Assembly: GCF_001638985.1 (NCBI RefSeq)
Contig: NW_017265149.1
Location: 987,619 to 1,051,618 of the forward strand
DNA length: 64,000 bases
Direction of reading: 5' to 3'
DNA from: Phycomyces blakesleeanus NRRL 1555(-)
Lineage: Eukaryota; Mucoromycota; Mucoromycetes; Mucorales; Phycomycetaceae
Shown here: positions 19,498 through 31,916 of the stretch, piece after piece
Position numbering within the stretch: position 1 is the stretch's first letter
Layout: every line of letters starts with the position of its first letter
Program-made: the position numbers and the translations under genes
The notes under the pieces: generated by a model
Databases searched by the model: none
What the model was told of the DNA's origin: nothing
Seen by the model: the letters and a program-made list of their open reading frames with translations, nothing else

Positions 19498-22400
19498 TTT
19501 ATTATTCTTATTTCTTCTTCTTTCTTCTTTTATTTTTCACAACATCGTATATCTCTCTCTCTCTCTCTCTCTCTCTTCTTCTTCTTTTTTTTTTTCAAAA
19601 AAAAATTCAACCAACCAATCAATCAATCAATCAATTTAACAAACAAGCAAATAATAACATTTTTAAACTAAAAATCGAATAACTATAAAGGAAGAGAGAA
19701 AGAATTTAGTGAGCATATATGTATGTCTATGCATTTATACATAGAAAGAGTCCTGACTTGCTTTCACATTTTCATAATAACACCCGCTCACTAACAATAA
19801 CAATAATAATACTGCTTGTCTGTCTGTTGATACAAAGTCAATTTGGTTCAATTTGGTTCGATTCGGTTCGATTCGATTGTGCGAAAGTATTGCAGATTTA
19901 TAATATGTATATATACATGTTCTGTGTGTATTTCTTGTGTAATGGTTGTGTTACGTTTACCTAATTTTATTCTTTAGTAGACAATGCCTTTTCTAGATTG
20001 TTTGTGTTTATGTGTGTGTAAGTGTCTATTGAGACTCCTATATGTATACATTACATTACATTACCTTACCTTACCTTACCTTACCTTATAATATGGCATG
20101 GTATGGTATGGCATGGTATAATAAGCATTATCATCACTATACTTACCATTAACTATAGCTTGTTTATACTGTAAATATTTCTAACAGTAACAAATACCAA
20201 TATGTATATGTATATATATGTATATATGCTTATATTTGTAAATGTGTATTAATATATTACTCATAGTGTGAAACATGCTGTACACAAAACAAACCTAAAT
20301 AAAATAGACTCAGAGTAAATAGCCACTACCACTACCACTACCACCAAAAAAAAACAACAACATTAATAATAAGTACAAAGCTTATGAGACAAGAAGAAGA
20401 GACAGGAAGAAAAAAAATGGAAAGCCAGATAGTAAGTGAATGTATTAGATAGATCTTATATTTAGCTATTTGCTATTAAATACTGCGGCTCAATGGGAAA
20501 CCCGAATGGTCTGAGCAGCTGTGAATTACCCAAAATAAAGTTTGTTCTTTTGATTATGGTTCTTTTTTTTTGGGGGGGAGAGTAATAAAGGGGTGGAATG
20601 GAAAGGGTGTGTGACAAACTGTAGCAGGTAAACAGATTTCCCTCGTTATTTATATGGGCAAAAGATGGACAGAATCGAAAAATATAAAAACGGTATCCTA
20701 GACCCTGGACTACATAAAATCCATCTATTTTTTATTTTTATTTTTATTTTTATTTTTATTTATTCTTGGTTCCTCTAAATTCTTATTGGAGGGCAAATAA
20801 GTAAAAGATGTGCAACATATTGTTTTCTTAATATTTTATCATTGGCTTGGTACAACAAGAACAAAGGGGTGGTCATAGAAACGCATCACAAAGAAAGAAA
20901 GAAATATGAATATGTAAATTCTCGATATGTATATATTTGGTTTAAATCAGTGAGTAGTGGTAGAGTATATAAAAATAAAAAAGTAAAGCTTTATGATAAA
21001 ATCTGATTTGATACAAGCAGTAATTAAATAAATGTAATTGAAAAAAAAAGGAGGCTGGTGAATAAAGAGCGGTGATCAACACAAGATATCTCAATCAGGA
21101 AAAAGAAATAACCAGAAAGATAGAAATATTGAACTGTAGTGTAGACTTGTCAACTGCCATTCGATGGAAACCCCAAACCAACATAGATAATATATTTAAT
21201 GATCACGATCTGTTCTAGTCAGGAAGACCAATATAAATTGACTGTTAGATGGTATAATAAAATACGATAGAATGCAAACGAAGAAGAAAAGAGAGATAGA
21301 CAAAGCCACAAGCTGTATGAATAGCTCTTCTTAATGATTCAAAAAGAGAAAATGCACATGAAAACTTTTGTCTTGTATAGTCGGACAGGGCACATCAATA
21401 TGGATCTCTTGCTGTCAGAAAAAGATAAAATAAAGAAACACTGTTATACACATACAAGAGAAAAACTATATACCGACACCGATTTATACATCAAGTAATC
21501 ATTTACACATTTGCACGTTTTTAGGTTGATGTGTCACTATAATAAATCTTAAAGAGGAGCACTCTGAATTATATAATATATATAAAAGACACGCCACACC
21601 CACACACACGTCCAAACAGTCTTTCTTATTTCTTTGCATGTAATCACAATCAATCAAATACTTTACAAAAACAGTCGAACATACCAATCTATCAAGACAG
21701 TTTGGTTTTTTGCGACTAACATTAAAGAAGTCTATTCAAGACAAACCACTGCATTATTTAGTGGAATTATCGATGGCATTTCCAATTCTTCCCATATAAA
21801 AAAAAAAACATTTATGGCACCAGGTGGGAGCACGCGAGAAAACTAGGAAATACAGGATATTAATGAGTCCTTGGTTTCAATATCTATATAACCTTATGGT
21901 TTTGCTTAAACATACCTTGGTGCTCATTAGGTATTGAAATCCATATAAAAACGTGTGATAAAGGCTTGTCTATAGAATACTCTGTGGCTGACAGATAAAA
22001 CTGTAATAAAACACACACGTATATGTATATATATAAAAGAGTTGCAATCTGATTTTATTTTGATTCAAATTGGTTGGAAAAGCAGAGATAGAAAGAATAA
22101 GGGCAAAAAAGAAGAAAAGACCTGTTCTTCAACTTGACATTCTTATCAAAAAAATAATACCAACCAAAGAAAAGCACAATCGTTGAACGGACATTTGTAA
22201 AGAGTGGCTGAAATATAATATAATATAGTGTTGTATTATACTATACTATACTATCTTTTTTTTTTTAAAAAAAAAACAAGTGAATGGATAAATTAATTAA
22301 TGGGCATTTGTGTTGCCATAGAAACCATGGAATAAAGGCCCTTTTTTTTTTCATCTCTTGTTAAATAAATCACCATGGTTATGGTCGTGTCCATCAAGAC

Positions 22401-24327
22401 AATCCTCGTGTGTGAGTCCGTCTTTCTTTAAACATTCAACACCCTTTTTAAGAAAGATTTATTTTTTATATGCGCGTTTTTTTTTCTTTGTTAGCCATAA
22501 AGCTTAGAACATTTATAGAATAAAATAGAAAATAAATGATTATGATGCATATATTATAAGCTTGGTGATATCTTTGTGTCAGAGAAAACCAGGAAACCAT
22601 TTCCATCCTCCTCATCTTTTTCTTCTTCTTCTTCTTCCACTTCTTCACCCTCCCCTTTCTCCAACACCCCCCAATAAAATATATAATACCATAATTTATT
22701 TATTTATTTATTTAGAAAAGCCTTTGACGGCGAGACCTTTTTGGCAGTTTACAATTTTTTTTTACCAGCCGAGATAAAGTTTACCGGGATTTTAATGTTA
22801 AGCAAAAAAAAAAAATTAAAAAAAAATTGAGGATAAGATTCTGCCTGTCTTGATTGGCCAAAAATCAATAAAACCAATAAAATCAATAAAAATAAAAAGT
22901 ATACGTGGCAGTTCCAAAGTAATATATGTATACGATGATCTCACAGAACCTTTTTGCTTGGCGGTCTTGGTCTTTTCAGCACCAAAAATTAATAAAAAAT
23001 AAATAAAAATTAAAAAATGGGCTGCACTTGTTGGACAAATAATACACACACATACATTAATATATGTAAGTGCTCAATAATGTAGTGTAATGAGCCCAGG
23101 ATACGGTGACCAAGAATTGATTCTATTTATTCTATCTAATGGGTTTACGTGCATTTATCATCAAAGAACAATGAAGTCAGAAGAGGTCTCTTTTGGCTTT
23201 GGCAGCTATATATTTTGTATTGTAAAACCCAATATATACTTGTTCTTGTAATGGAAAGAAGAAGTATAAAAAAGAGAGATAGAGAGAGGAGAGAGAGAAA
23301 TGAAGCACTGAATTGTACACTGGAAAACCGAAACAAATGACGGCTATTTTTTTTTTGGTTGGTTGGTTGGTTTTGTACTACATAATCCAAACAAAGGAAA
23401 TCAGTCCCCCCCCCAAGAATAACGTTTAATTCCCGAACACTTATAATTAAAATAAATAAACCTCCGGTGCAAAAAAGGAAGTCTTACTTTCTTTTTTTAG
23501 ATCTATATGCGCTTTTCGAGAACTCACATTTTAGCCAATCACGGCACAATATATGCTGCACTATATCACATAAACAAAAAGTAAGTCTTTTTTTGTCTTG
23601 TGTGTAATAAACCTTAAAAAAAAACACAAAAAAAAGGGAGGGAATCACAAACACAAACACAAACACAAATAGTATATTATTATATATTCTCTTAAAAGCC
23701 TTCAAGTACTATACATTTTTGTATAAATTTTTGTATACATTTGCATGTATCTATCTATGTCAAATTACTAAAGTTTGTTTCAATAAAATTAGACAAATCA
23801 ATCAGTAATATTACTTCTACATTCACAATAAACTATATTTATTGTTAAATTACTACCAGATTTTGCCTTTCATTCATATCTGCATACAGATCCTTGATAA
23901 ACAAGAATATATAGCATGTGATATTATCAAAAACAACAGCAAAAAGAAGAAGAAAAGGTCTTGATTTATCTTGTATTTGACACTTAAAGAAAATCAAAAA
24001 TAAAATATGTATTATTAAGATCCTTATCTTTCTTGTTTTCTTTAGCAAATTTGTTACAGATTTGTCATGCTTGTTAAAAAAAATATTGTCAAACTTTTTT
24101 TCTATATATTTTTTTTTGTGACGCAAGTTGTTAGATTTGAAAAGGCGCGCTCCTAACTTTTCAAAAGGACCAGAAACAAAATGATAAATACATTACACGC
24201 AGAAAGAGAAATATATTAAGATATAAAGAAAGTAAAAAAAAAAGCAATCCAATAAATAATCCATAATAATCAAAAGCCGTCGTTGTTCCCCCAAATCATT
24301 TGCACACTACACACATTACACCATACG
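19498..24327. other. 4.8 kb region without a recognisable gene
   Basis: The largest gene-free stretch in the window. It starts with the TUP1 3' UTR (pyrimidine/CT-rich) and holds CTTAC and GGTATG short tandem repeats at 20061-20115, (ATTTT)n at 20731-20761, a T11A10 palindrome at 22256-22276 and many poly-A/T runs. No frame exceeds about 95 codons and none resembles a known family. I found no tRNA boxes, LTRs or transposase remnants by eye. Confidence 0.5.
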
Positions 24328-25725
24328 ATGAGGTTTAAATCAAAAGCCTCCAGATTTCCATCAGATGGAATCAGGTCTTCTACCCCATTCAAACGCAATC
24401 TACAGCCAATATTGAAGGAAAAGAGCGAATACAAGGATATCATCAAGGCTATTGAACATCAATTAAATAATTACAGAGATTACAATGGCATACTAGATTT
24501 CGATCAAAGTAAGATTGAAATTGATGTTGTAATTACAGATAATAATAATTTTTATATTCTACATATCTACATATAAAACAGACACGTTCAGGGTCAGCGA
24601 GCTCCCCGATGGCTATCAATTTATGGCAAAATCTACAAGAACTCAAACTTTGAAGAGCTCCTTTAACCACATTAGAGGTACCCGGGATAACTACCCTTTC
24701 TTACATGCAATAACAATTTCTTTTTTTTTTAAAAAAAATTCTAAATCTAATGCTAATTTTTCCTTTTTCTTTAAAAAAAAATACTACTATTACAATCATT
24801 ATTGCAGGCCATCCAACTGGAAAAAATTATAGTACAACAAGTAAGATCACACGTATAGACTCACACGCAATACTCTAGAGAATTGAATGGGAGTGATAAA
24901 GCTTGAATTAAAGACAAACTTACTCAACTCATTGAATTCTTATTAGACGAGTTTGCTCCCCATTTATATTGGTTACGTACACAGCATATGACAGGAGAAC
25001 CGTGCTACTGTCACCTGTGCACGGGGCCTCGCGGTGTAGCTACCTATACCTCTGATCAGCTAGTCAAACCAGTCCCCAATTTTGTCAATCAAGAAGATTC
25101 GGATAGCGAAGGGCGCCTTTCTATTAGCCTTGAAGATATTACTTCATATGTACCATTTGTTAAGATAAAAATCAAGAGATATCTAGATATTAGTGAAGCC
25201 ACATTACCAATATCCAATATTGACACCAACAAATCTAATGCACAAAATGAAGCTACAAAAAAACCCCAAGAAGAACCGTCCCCGAGAAAAAAGAGAGGAA
25301 GAAAAAGTGCGCGTATTGGAGAAGGATCTCAGGGCGAAAACAGTACGAGTAACAGCGATGCCAATGCCAATACCAAGCCTATCGCCAAGCCTATAGCCAA
25401 ACCTATGGCCAAGGCTAAGACCAAGGCTAAGCTCAAACACAAGTATAACGATGGCAAGAGCGGAAGCGAATATGAGGGCAATGACTATTACGTGAGGGAA
25501 AATAAGAAAAAGAATAAGGACGAGAACGAAACCGGAAATAGAGAAGGAGATGAAGATAGTGATTCAGAACAAATGTCCATCAACCTTGTACCTATTCGCC
25601 GGGTGGTTGGGTTCAAGATCAAATTTTGGACCGGTGTCAAAGTTGAATCTATACCGATTATTCCTATACCAGAGCTGGTCTTAATTGGAGATGCTATTGG
25701 GAATTTACCTGCCATAGAAGTTTAG
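24328..25725 (+). CDS. Clr2-like transcriptional silencing factor (four exons, 362 aa)
   Basis: Clr2 is the SHREC subunit that links the Clr3 histone deacetylase to heterochromatin in fission yeast. Exons: 24328-24508, 24582-24677, 24808-24840 and 24947-25725; all in phase. The Clr2 N-terminal signature is visible across three exons: LPDGY at 68-72, the Gly-His pair in GHPTGKNYS, EFAPHLYWL at 105-113 and a Cys cluster C-x-C-x2-C at 123-128 (CYCHLC). After this come two related modules, about 25096-25220 and 25555-25700 (DSEGRLSISLEDI... and DSEQMSINLVPI...). Between them lies a disordered Lys/Glu-rich linker with KPIAKPIAKPMAK repeats. At 362 aa it is shorter than S. pombe Clr2 (537). A T10A8 palindrome sits in intron 2. 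Confidence 0.75.
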
Positions 25726-26417
25726 TTTTATCAAGTAAATACACCTACAAACAAGCACACACACACACACATACACATACACATATGCATGTATATGTAT
25801 AAATTCAATATTGTTATACCAAATTGTCCATTGAATTATTTAACCATATTAATCATTCAATAAACCACCGGAATATTACATATATAAATATAAATATAAA
25901 TATATTGTATGTAGATTATGAACATACAATTTGTATTTTTAATTAATATGTAATAATACTACACATTTCCCCTCTTCATCAACAGAAGAAAAAAGCAAGT
26001 GTAAGCTATAGTTTTATTATTTTAGACGGAGAAGTCAAAAGTAACACAGGGTTCCACTAACAAAAGTCAATCTTTTATTATTATTATTAGTAGTAGTATT
26101 ATATATGTAATAATTAAATAGATATATAGACTCTTGTTCGTATTATATTTTAAACCTTTTGTATTTTATTTCAAGACTCCAAGATATAGCGACAATAATT
26201 ATACTTACAGAACATATAGACGACAAATAAAGGTTTGAATGAATGATGATTTTTACGCTGAACATCATAAATGTCGTGTCCTGTTTAGTCTGTGTTTAAT
26301 AAGGAAATAAAGAAGAGAGAGAAAAAGACTAAAAAAAAAAAGAGTCATTTTTGGAAGAGGCCCGAAAGTATAAAAAAGAACGATGGCCCAAAGTGGTGTA
26401 TGAACCGATTTGCATTT

Positions 26418-26430
26418 ACATATAAAAGCA
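26418..26430 (+). promoter_or_regulatory. TATA-like element, distal copy
   Basis: ACATATAAAAGCA, 193 bp before the ACS-Tup1 start codon. It is repeated exactly at 26577-26589, and a shortened form (ACATAAAAGCA) precedes the second ACS gene at 31832-31842. Confidence 0.45.
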
Positions 26431-26576
26431 CATCTTGTCTTTCTATTCCTTTCTCTCTTTTCTCTCTCTCTCTCTTTCTTTTACTCTTATACCATTTTAG
26501 ACTATTATTATTATTTTTAGAAGAAATATAGAAGATAGATAGATATCTTTTTTTTTTTCTATAGACATACAAATAC

Positions 26577-26589
26577 ACATATAAAAGCA
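26577..26589 (+). promoter_or_regulatory. TATA-like element, proximal copy
   Basis: Second exact ACATATAAAAGCA, only 33 bp before the start codon at 26623. If used as a TATA box it would leave almost no 5' UTR, so the distal copy is the more likely core promoter. Confidence 0.4.
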
Positions 26590-26622
26590 GTCAACCTACT
26601 CTTGCAACCAAAACAAAGAAAA

Positions 26623-29600
26623 ATGGATAAATCATCTATAAACGAAGACGTGGATCCAGTCTATCCAATTGCCGAACGTATGCTGGGAGACCACAAAGCG
26701 AACGTTGAAGACATTGTCAAATATGAAGAAATGTGGGAGTCAAGTATTAACACTCCCGACATATTCTTTGGAGACGTAAGAATAAAAACAAGAAACACAT
26801 ACAAATACAAATACAGATACAGATACAGATACGAAGACAAAGTCAAAGACAAGGACGAATATACACTAGACGCGTCTCTTTAATTGCTAGCCTGGAAACA
26901 AATATCAGCAATATATACACTGGGTGGATATCAATTTACTAACAGCTCATATATATATATATATATATGTATGCATTTTGGGTATATAAATATAGCTTGC
27001 ACGTGAACTCTTGAGTTGGACAAAACCTTTTGAGAGAGTTCAACAGGGCAGCTTCCACGAGGGAGACATTGCCTGGTTCCTGGAAGGAGAGTTGAATGCG
27101 TGTTATAATTGTGTTGACAGATATGCTCTCGAAACACCAGACAAAGTAAGATACTAGAATAGTCATCTTCCGTTTGACCTTTCAATGTTCTTGCAAAAAA
27201 TAATAATATATGCATTTATACATATACATCATTTGTCCTTCTTTATTTGGCGAATATTATTCGTGTGTGTGTGTGGGGGTGTGTGCTTTTTTGTTACTAT
27301 AGATTGCCATAATTCACGAAGGTGACGAACCAGAGAATGTTCGTAAAATAACATATGGAGAACTTCTTCAAGAAGTCTGTCGATTGTCCAACGTACTCAA
27401 GTCAATGGATGTCCACAAAGGAGACAAAGTAATAATCTACATGCCCATGATTCCAGAAGCAGTCGTAGCCATGCTGGCATGCGCCCGTATTGGTGCTGTC
27501 CATTCTGTCGTATTTGCTGGGTTTTCATCAGATTCGCTAAGAGATCGTATTGAAGATTGCGGAGCTCATGTGGTTTTGACATCTGATGAAGGACGTCGGG
27601 GTGGAAAGAATATCGCGACAAAGTTGATCGTGGATGAGGCCATCAAAGGCACCACAACCACCACAAGTACAGTCCGTCACGTCTTGGTTTACCGCAGAAC
27701 AGGCTCAGATGTGCCCTGGACAGAAAATAGAGATCTTTGGTGGCATGATGAGATGGCCAAGGCACGCCCTTACTGCCCATTAACGACCATGAGTTCCGAG
27801 GACCCCTTATTCTTGCTGTACACCTCTGGATCTACCGGAACGCCAAAGGGAATTGTGCATACTACTGCAGGATACCTTATAGGAGCAGCATCAACAGTAA
27901 AATATGTGTTTGACTATCAGCCTGGTGACATCCACGCCTGTATGGCCGACATCGGATGGATTACTGGTCATACTTACATTGTCTACGGCCCTCTTGCTCT
28001 CGGTGCCACCACAGTCTTGTTTGAATCGACTCCCACCTATCCTGATCCCTCCCGTTTCTGGAAGATGGTCGAGAAGCACAAGGTTACCCAATTCTACACC
28101 GCTCCTACCGCCATTCGAGCCCTTCGCCGTCTTGGCGACAAATGGTTGGAAGGCATCGATCTTTCGAGCTTGAGAGTTATTGGGTCTGTCGGTGAGCCAA
28201 TCAATCCAGAGGCATGGGAATGGTACAATGCACAGATTGGTAAAGGAGAATGTGCTGTGGTTGACACATACTGGCAGACTGAGACGGGCTCGATTATTAT
28301 CAGTCCTTTGCCAGGTGTTACGCCCACTAAACCTGGATCGGCCACACTTCCTTTCTTTGGAATCAAGCCTGTGATTCTAGATCCTCAGACTGGTGCTGAG
28401 CTAGAGGGTAACGACGTAACGGGTGTGCTGGCCATTTCCCAGCCGTGGCCATCCATGGCTCGTACTGTATACAACAACCACCACCGGTATCTTGAAACAT
28501 ACCTCAACCCTTACAAGGGCTTTTACTTCACCGGTGATGGAGCCAGTCGAGACAAGGATGGATACATCTGGATTCGTGGTCGTGTCGACGGTAATTAATA
28601 ATAGCACTAAAAGATGTAGAGAACACAAGTATATATATATATTAAGGGAAGACATCAACTAAACAACTCCTTTGACAATTTTTCTTTTAGATGTGATCAA
28701 TGTTTCTGGCCATCGCCTGTCTACTTCCGAAATTGAATCTGCACTGATTCACCACGAGTCTGTAGCTGAAGCTGCTGTTGTCGGTGGCCATGACGACCTA
28801 ACTGGCCAATGTATCCATGCCTTTACTACATTGAAGCCCAACGTCGAGATATCAGAAGGACTTGAGAAAGAACTTTCTCTTCAGGTTCGCAAAGTGATCG
28901 GGGTAAGATCCAATTTAGTTTTAAGGTTAAGTTTGAGTTCGAGTGTACCGTAACTCGAGTTCTCCCCAAAAAAGGAAGTTCGTTAAAGAGAAAGAGAGTT
29001 ATTCTTAACTCTTTTGTCATTATACGTTTAGCCATTCGCAACTCCTAAGCGTATCTATGTTGTTTCCGACCTACCAAAGACTCGTTCCGGAAAGATTATG
29101 CGCCGGATTCTGCGCAAGATCGTTAATAAAGAACATGACGACCTTGGTGACATTTCCACGCTAGCAGATCCTTCGTAAGCTGGTTATTTATTATTATTAT
29201 TTTATTATATATTTAACTAAACCATGTACAAAATACGTATATGTGGAGCAGGGTTGTTGATACACTGATTTTCAAAGTTCTTGGCCCGGATGCCTTGATT
29301 AACAAAAAGACAAAAGGCGACAAAGGTAATACTCATTCTCTTACATTTTAGGGTCAATGAAAGAAGAAGAAAAAAGAGATAGTTACTCATTAGAGATTTA
29401 ATCGGAAGAACTGATGTTTATGATACGATATGATATGTTGTGAATATTTTGTAGCACCTAAAGACGATGCAGCCACCCCAAACGAGTCTGGTACGACTAC
29501 TGCGCCCGACGCACCCAGATCACCTAGCGATAATGGCCCTGAAAGAAAGCCTGTTGAATTGAAAATAGAAGGCGACGACTGGTTTGCATTGCAAGTACTC

Positions 29601-30615
29601 TAAATAACTTTGTAGGGTTGAAAGAATACCTCCTTGCTTGACTTCTAACCTTTTGTGTGCATGTATCTATTATTATCCAACAGATTCAATCCAGATGTAA
29701 ATAGACGCCTCAATATTGACCTTGTACATTCCTTTGATCATGATGGTGTAGTGTGTAGTGTCAAGTTTAGTCCAGACGGATATTTTTTGGCGACCGGTGG
29801 CAACAAATTGACAAAGATTTATGATACTACCTATGGTGCATTAATAGCGTAAATTGATCAAAAATTGATTGGTGGAGGGACAAATGTATATATTTATCTG
29901 TCTAATCGATTGTCTAACATTTTTAGGGTTCTTCAAGATGAAAATGCTGGTGAGAATGAGTCGTACATTCGTGCACTTAGCTTTAGTCCAGATGGCAGAT
30001 ATATTGCAACCGGTTCTGAAGATCAGAAAATTCGTGTATGTAAATTTTAATTTTGAATCCTCACACCAAGAAATAATCATAATCATAATAATTAATGTTT
30101 ATCATGTGTTTGTGTTTGTGTGTATGTGTACTGGTCTAGATCTGGGATATCGCAAAGAAGTGCATTACACGAGAGTTGATTGGACATGAACAAGACATCT
30201 ACTCGCTTGACTTTAGCAAAGATGGTCGTGTATTGCTGTCTGGCTCAGGAGACAAGACTGCCCGTGTGTGGGATTGGGTTGAAGGAACATGCCTCCACAA
30301 GTTAGAGGTCTTGGACTTGGAAGATAACATAAATAATACCAGTGTGACAAGTGTCTCTGTCTCCCCAGATGCTCTTCTAGTTGCCACCGGAAGTCTTGAT
30401 AGTATGATCAGAATTTGGGACATTCAAAAAGGAGAATTGGTTGAGGAATTCTCAGGACACGGCAACAGTGTTTACTCGGTTGGATTCATGCCAGACAACA
30501 ACAGCGTAGTGAGCGGTAGTATTGACAAGACCGCATGTCTATGGAAACTAGGATCAAGCCGGGCATCTGGAGATGAGGAAGCTTGCAAGCAAAAGTTTGT
30601 TGGTCATAAGGTAAA

Positions 30616-30646
<31 letters not shown>

Positions 30647-31075
30647 TCCCCACCACGGACACCTTAACTTTTGGGTTTGAGTTTCTTTGGTCGTTGTGTT
30701 CCAAGAGTCAAAAATAGACGTTTTTCCGTTATTAACGTAATCTTTGTCCCACTCTGTGTAGGACTTTATATTATCTGTGGCTACAACTCCCTGTGGAGAG
30801 TGGATTATATCAGGCTCGAAGGACAGAAACGTTCAGTTCTGGGATCCCCACACCGGAGAAAATCAATTCTTGCTGCAAGGACACAAGCAATCGGGTAAGA
30901 AAACCAGAGATGATACAATCTCTGTGTTCAGGCTTACTTTTCTTCGTAACTCACCCACTCGACTACTTCATTTGTAGTTCTATCCGTTGCTGCCAGTCAA
31001 GGCAAGAGACGTTTATTTGCCACTGCTTCTATTGATAGTAAAGCTCGTGTTTGGAGTTACGATTTATTGGTCTAA
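26623..31075 (+). CDS. Acetyl-CoA synthetase fused to a Tup1-type WD40 propeller (twelve exons, 1043 aa)
   Basis: Exons: 26623-26775, 26996-27145, 27303-28590, 28691-28902, 29032-29174, 29252-29325, 29455-29590, 29684-29848, 29927-30035, 30140-30610, 30762-30894 and 30978-31075; every junction is in phase (3132 nt). Residues 1-~672 are a complete AMP-forming acetyl-CoA synthetase: ATP loop [11 protein letters not shown] at 274-284, TYWQTETGS, the hinge [16 protein letters not shown] and catalytic Lys622 in [12 protein letters not shown] short Pro/Ser/Asp linker leads to [13 protein letters not shown], the same junction found in TUP1 ([13 protein letters not shown]), then seven WD40 blades ending [10 protein letters not shown]. 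Exons of 165 and 133 nt match TUP1 exactly. No in-frame Met occurs between the linker and blade 5, arguing against a separate WD40 gene. Intron 7 is GC-AG; retaining it stops the protein at 29601. Inferred: acetyl-CoA made at Tup1-bound chromatin. Confidence 0.85.
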
Positions 31076-31916
31076 TTGGGCTTCTTTTACAATTAAATAC
31101 AATAAAACAAAAGTAATAATAATAAGAATAAGAATTACATAAGTTGGTTATGTTATAACTCATTATACATATACTTCTTGCCATATCCATCTGTGGGGAT
31201 ATCATGCAAATGTGGGAACCTGTACTCCCAAATATTGATTGTATTGGTCGATTATTCCAGCTGACAAGAACGATAGAAAACGAGGAAGTAATGAGACGAT
31301 TGGCTTCTGATCTTTTGCCCCACCTTTTTGTCAAAGCGTTCGTTTGAAACCCATTTGACTCGAAGCTGAGGCGGAGATATGGAGCAGCCTATACAATAAA
31401 AGTAAAAATAAAAATAAAATAAAAATTCTAGGCGTGGGAGGTCCTATGAAAATTGACCAAATGGCTTGGTTTAACCATTGACCCATTTTACTTGTATGGC
31501 CGCTTACATCAGCTCACTGTGTCTGTGTATTTTAGATCTTATGGTAATGTCACCCAATGGCTTCACGACCTATTGTTACCAGAAATGCCGCCAAAAAGAA
31601 TTAAAGAATTCCATTTGATCTTCAATTCTTTTTGGATTCTGAACACATTTGGCTTACGTGAGCCCAAAGAAATGTACTTTTTCTCTCCTATTTGCACCAA
31701 ATTTCTCCACAACTTTGGAGTAACACAAAAAAATAGAGCAAGAGAAAAAGGAGGGAGAAAGTAAGAGAAAGAAAGAAAAAAGAAAAAAAAGAAAAAAAAT
31801 CGTGTGAATCCGTGGTGCCTGTAATTGGGTTACATAAAAGCATACCTATAAATACCTCCTCCATTATCTATTCTTTCTTTTTCTTTTCACTCGTACATTC
31901 ACATACTTTTCTCTCA
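31076..31916. other. 0.84 kb spacer and promoter between the two ACS genes
   Basis: It holds the ACS-Tup1 3' UTR, an (AAAAT)n run near 31401-31426 and a purine-rich tract at 31726-31800, then the core promoter of the second ACS gene. A frame at 31453-31764 overlaps this promoter and shows no family features. Confidence 0.55.
31847..31854 (+). promoter_or_regulatory. TATA box candidate for the second ACS gene
   Basis: TATAAATA lies 63 bp before the ATG at 31917, preceded by ACATAAAAGCA at 31832-31842. A pyrimidine-rich stretch follows (31856-31890), as is common around fungal transcription starts. Confidence 0.5.

Larger units (their letters stand above)
25726..26622. other. 0.9 kb promoter region of the ACS-Tup1 gene
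   Basis: The 3' UTR of the Clr2-like gene with a (CA)n tract near 25755-25785 is followed by the upstream region of the ACS-Tup1 gene. Two copies of a TATA-like 13-mer lie close to the start codon and are listed separately. No gene seen. Confidence 0.55.

Noticed and set aside
19855..19880. Possible tRNA B-box (GGTTCGATTC)
   Set aside because: It is part of a short tandem repeat, with no A-box or cloverleaf partners at the right distance.
29684..31075. Separate second TUP1-like gene instead of a fusion
   Set aside because: No in-frame start codon before blade 5, no Tup1 N-terminal helical domain upstream, and exon phases that continue from the ACS. Kept open as a test in the findings.
31453..31764. 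103-codon + strand frame before the second ACS
   Set aside because: Low-complexity C-terminus and overlap with the ACS promoter; nothing recognisable.
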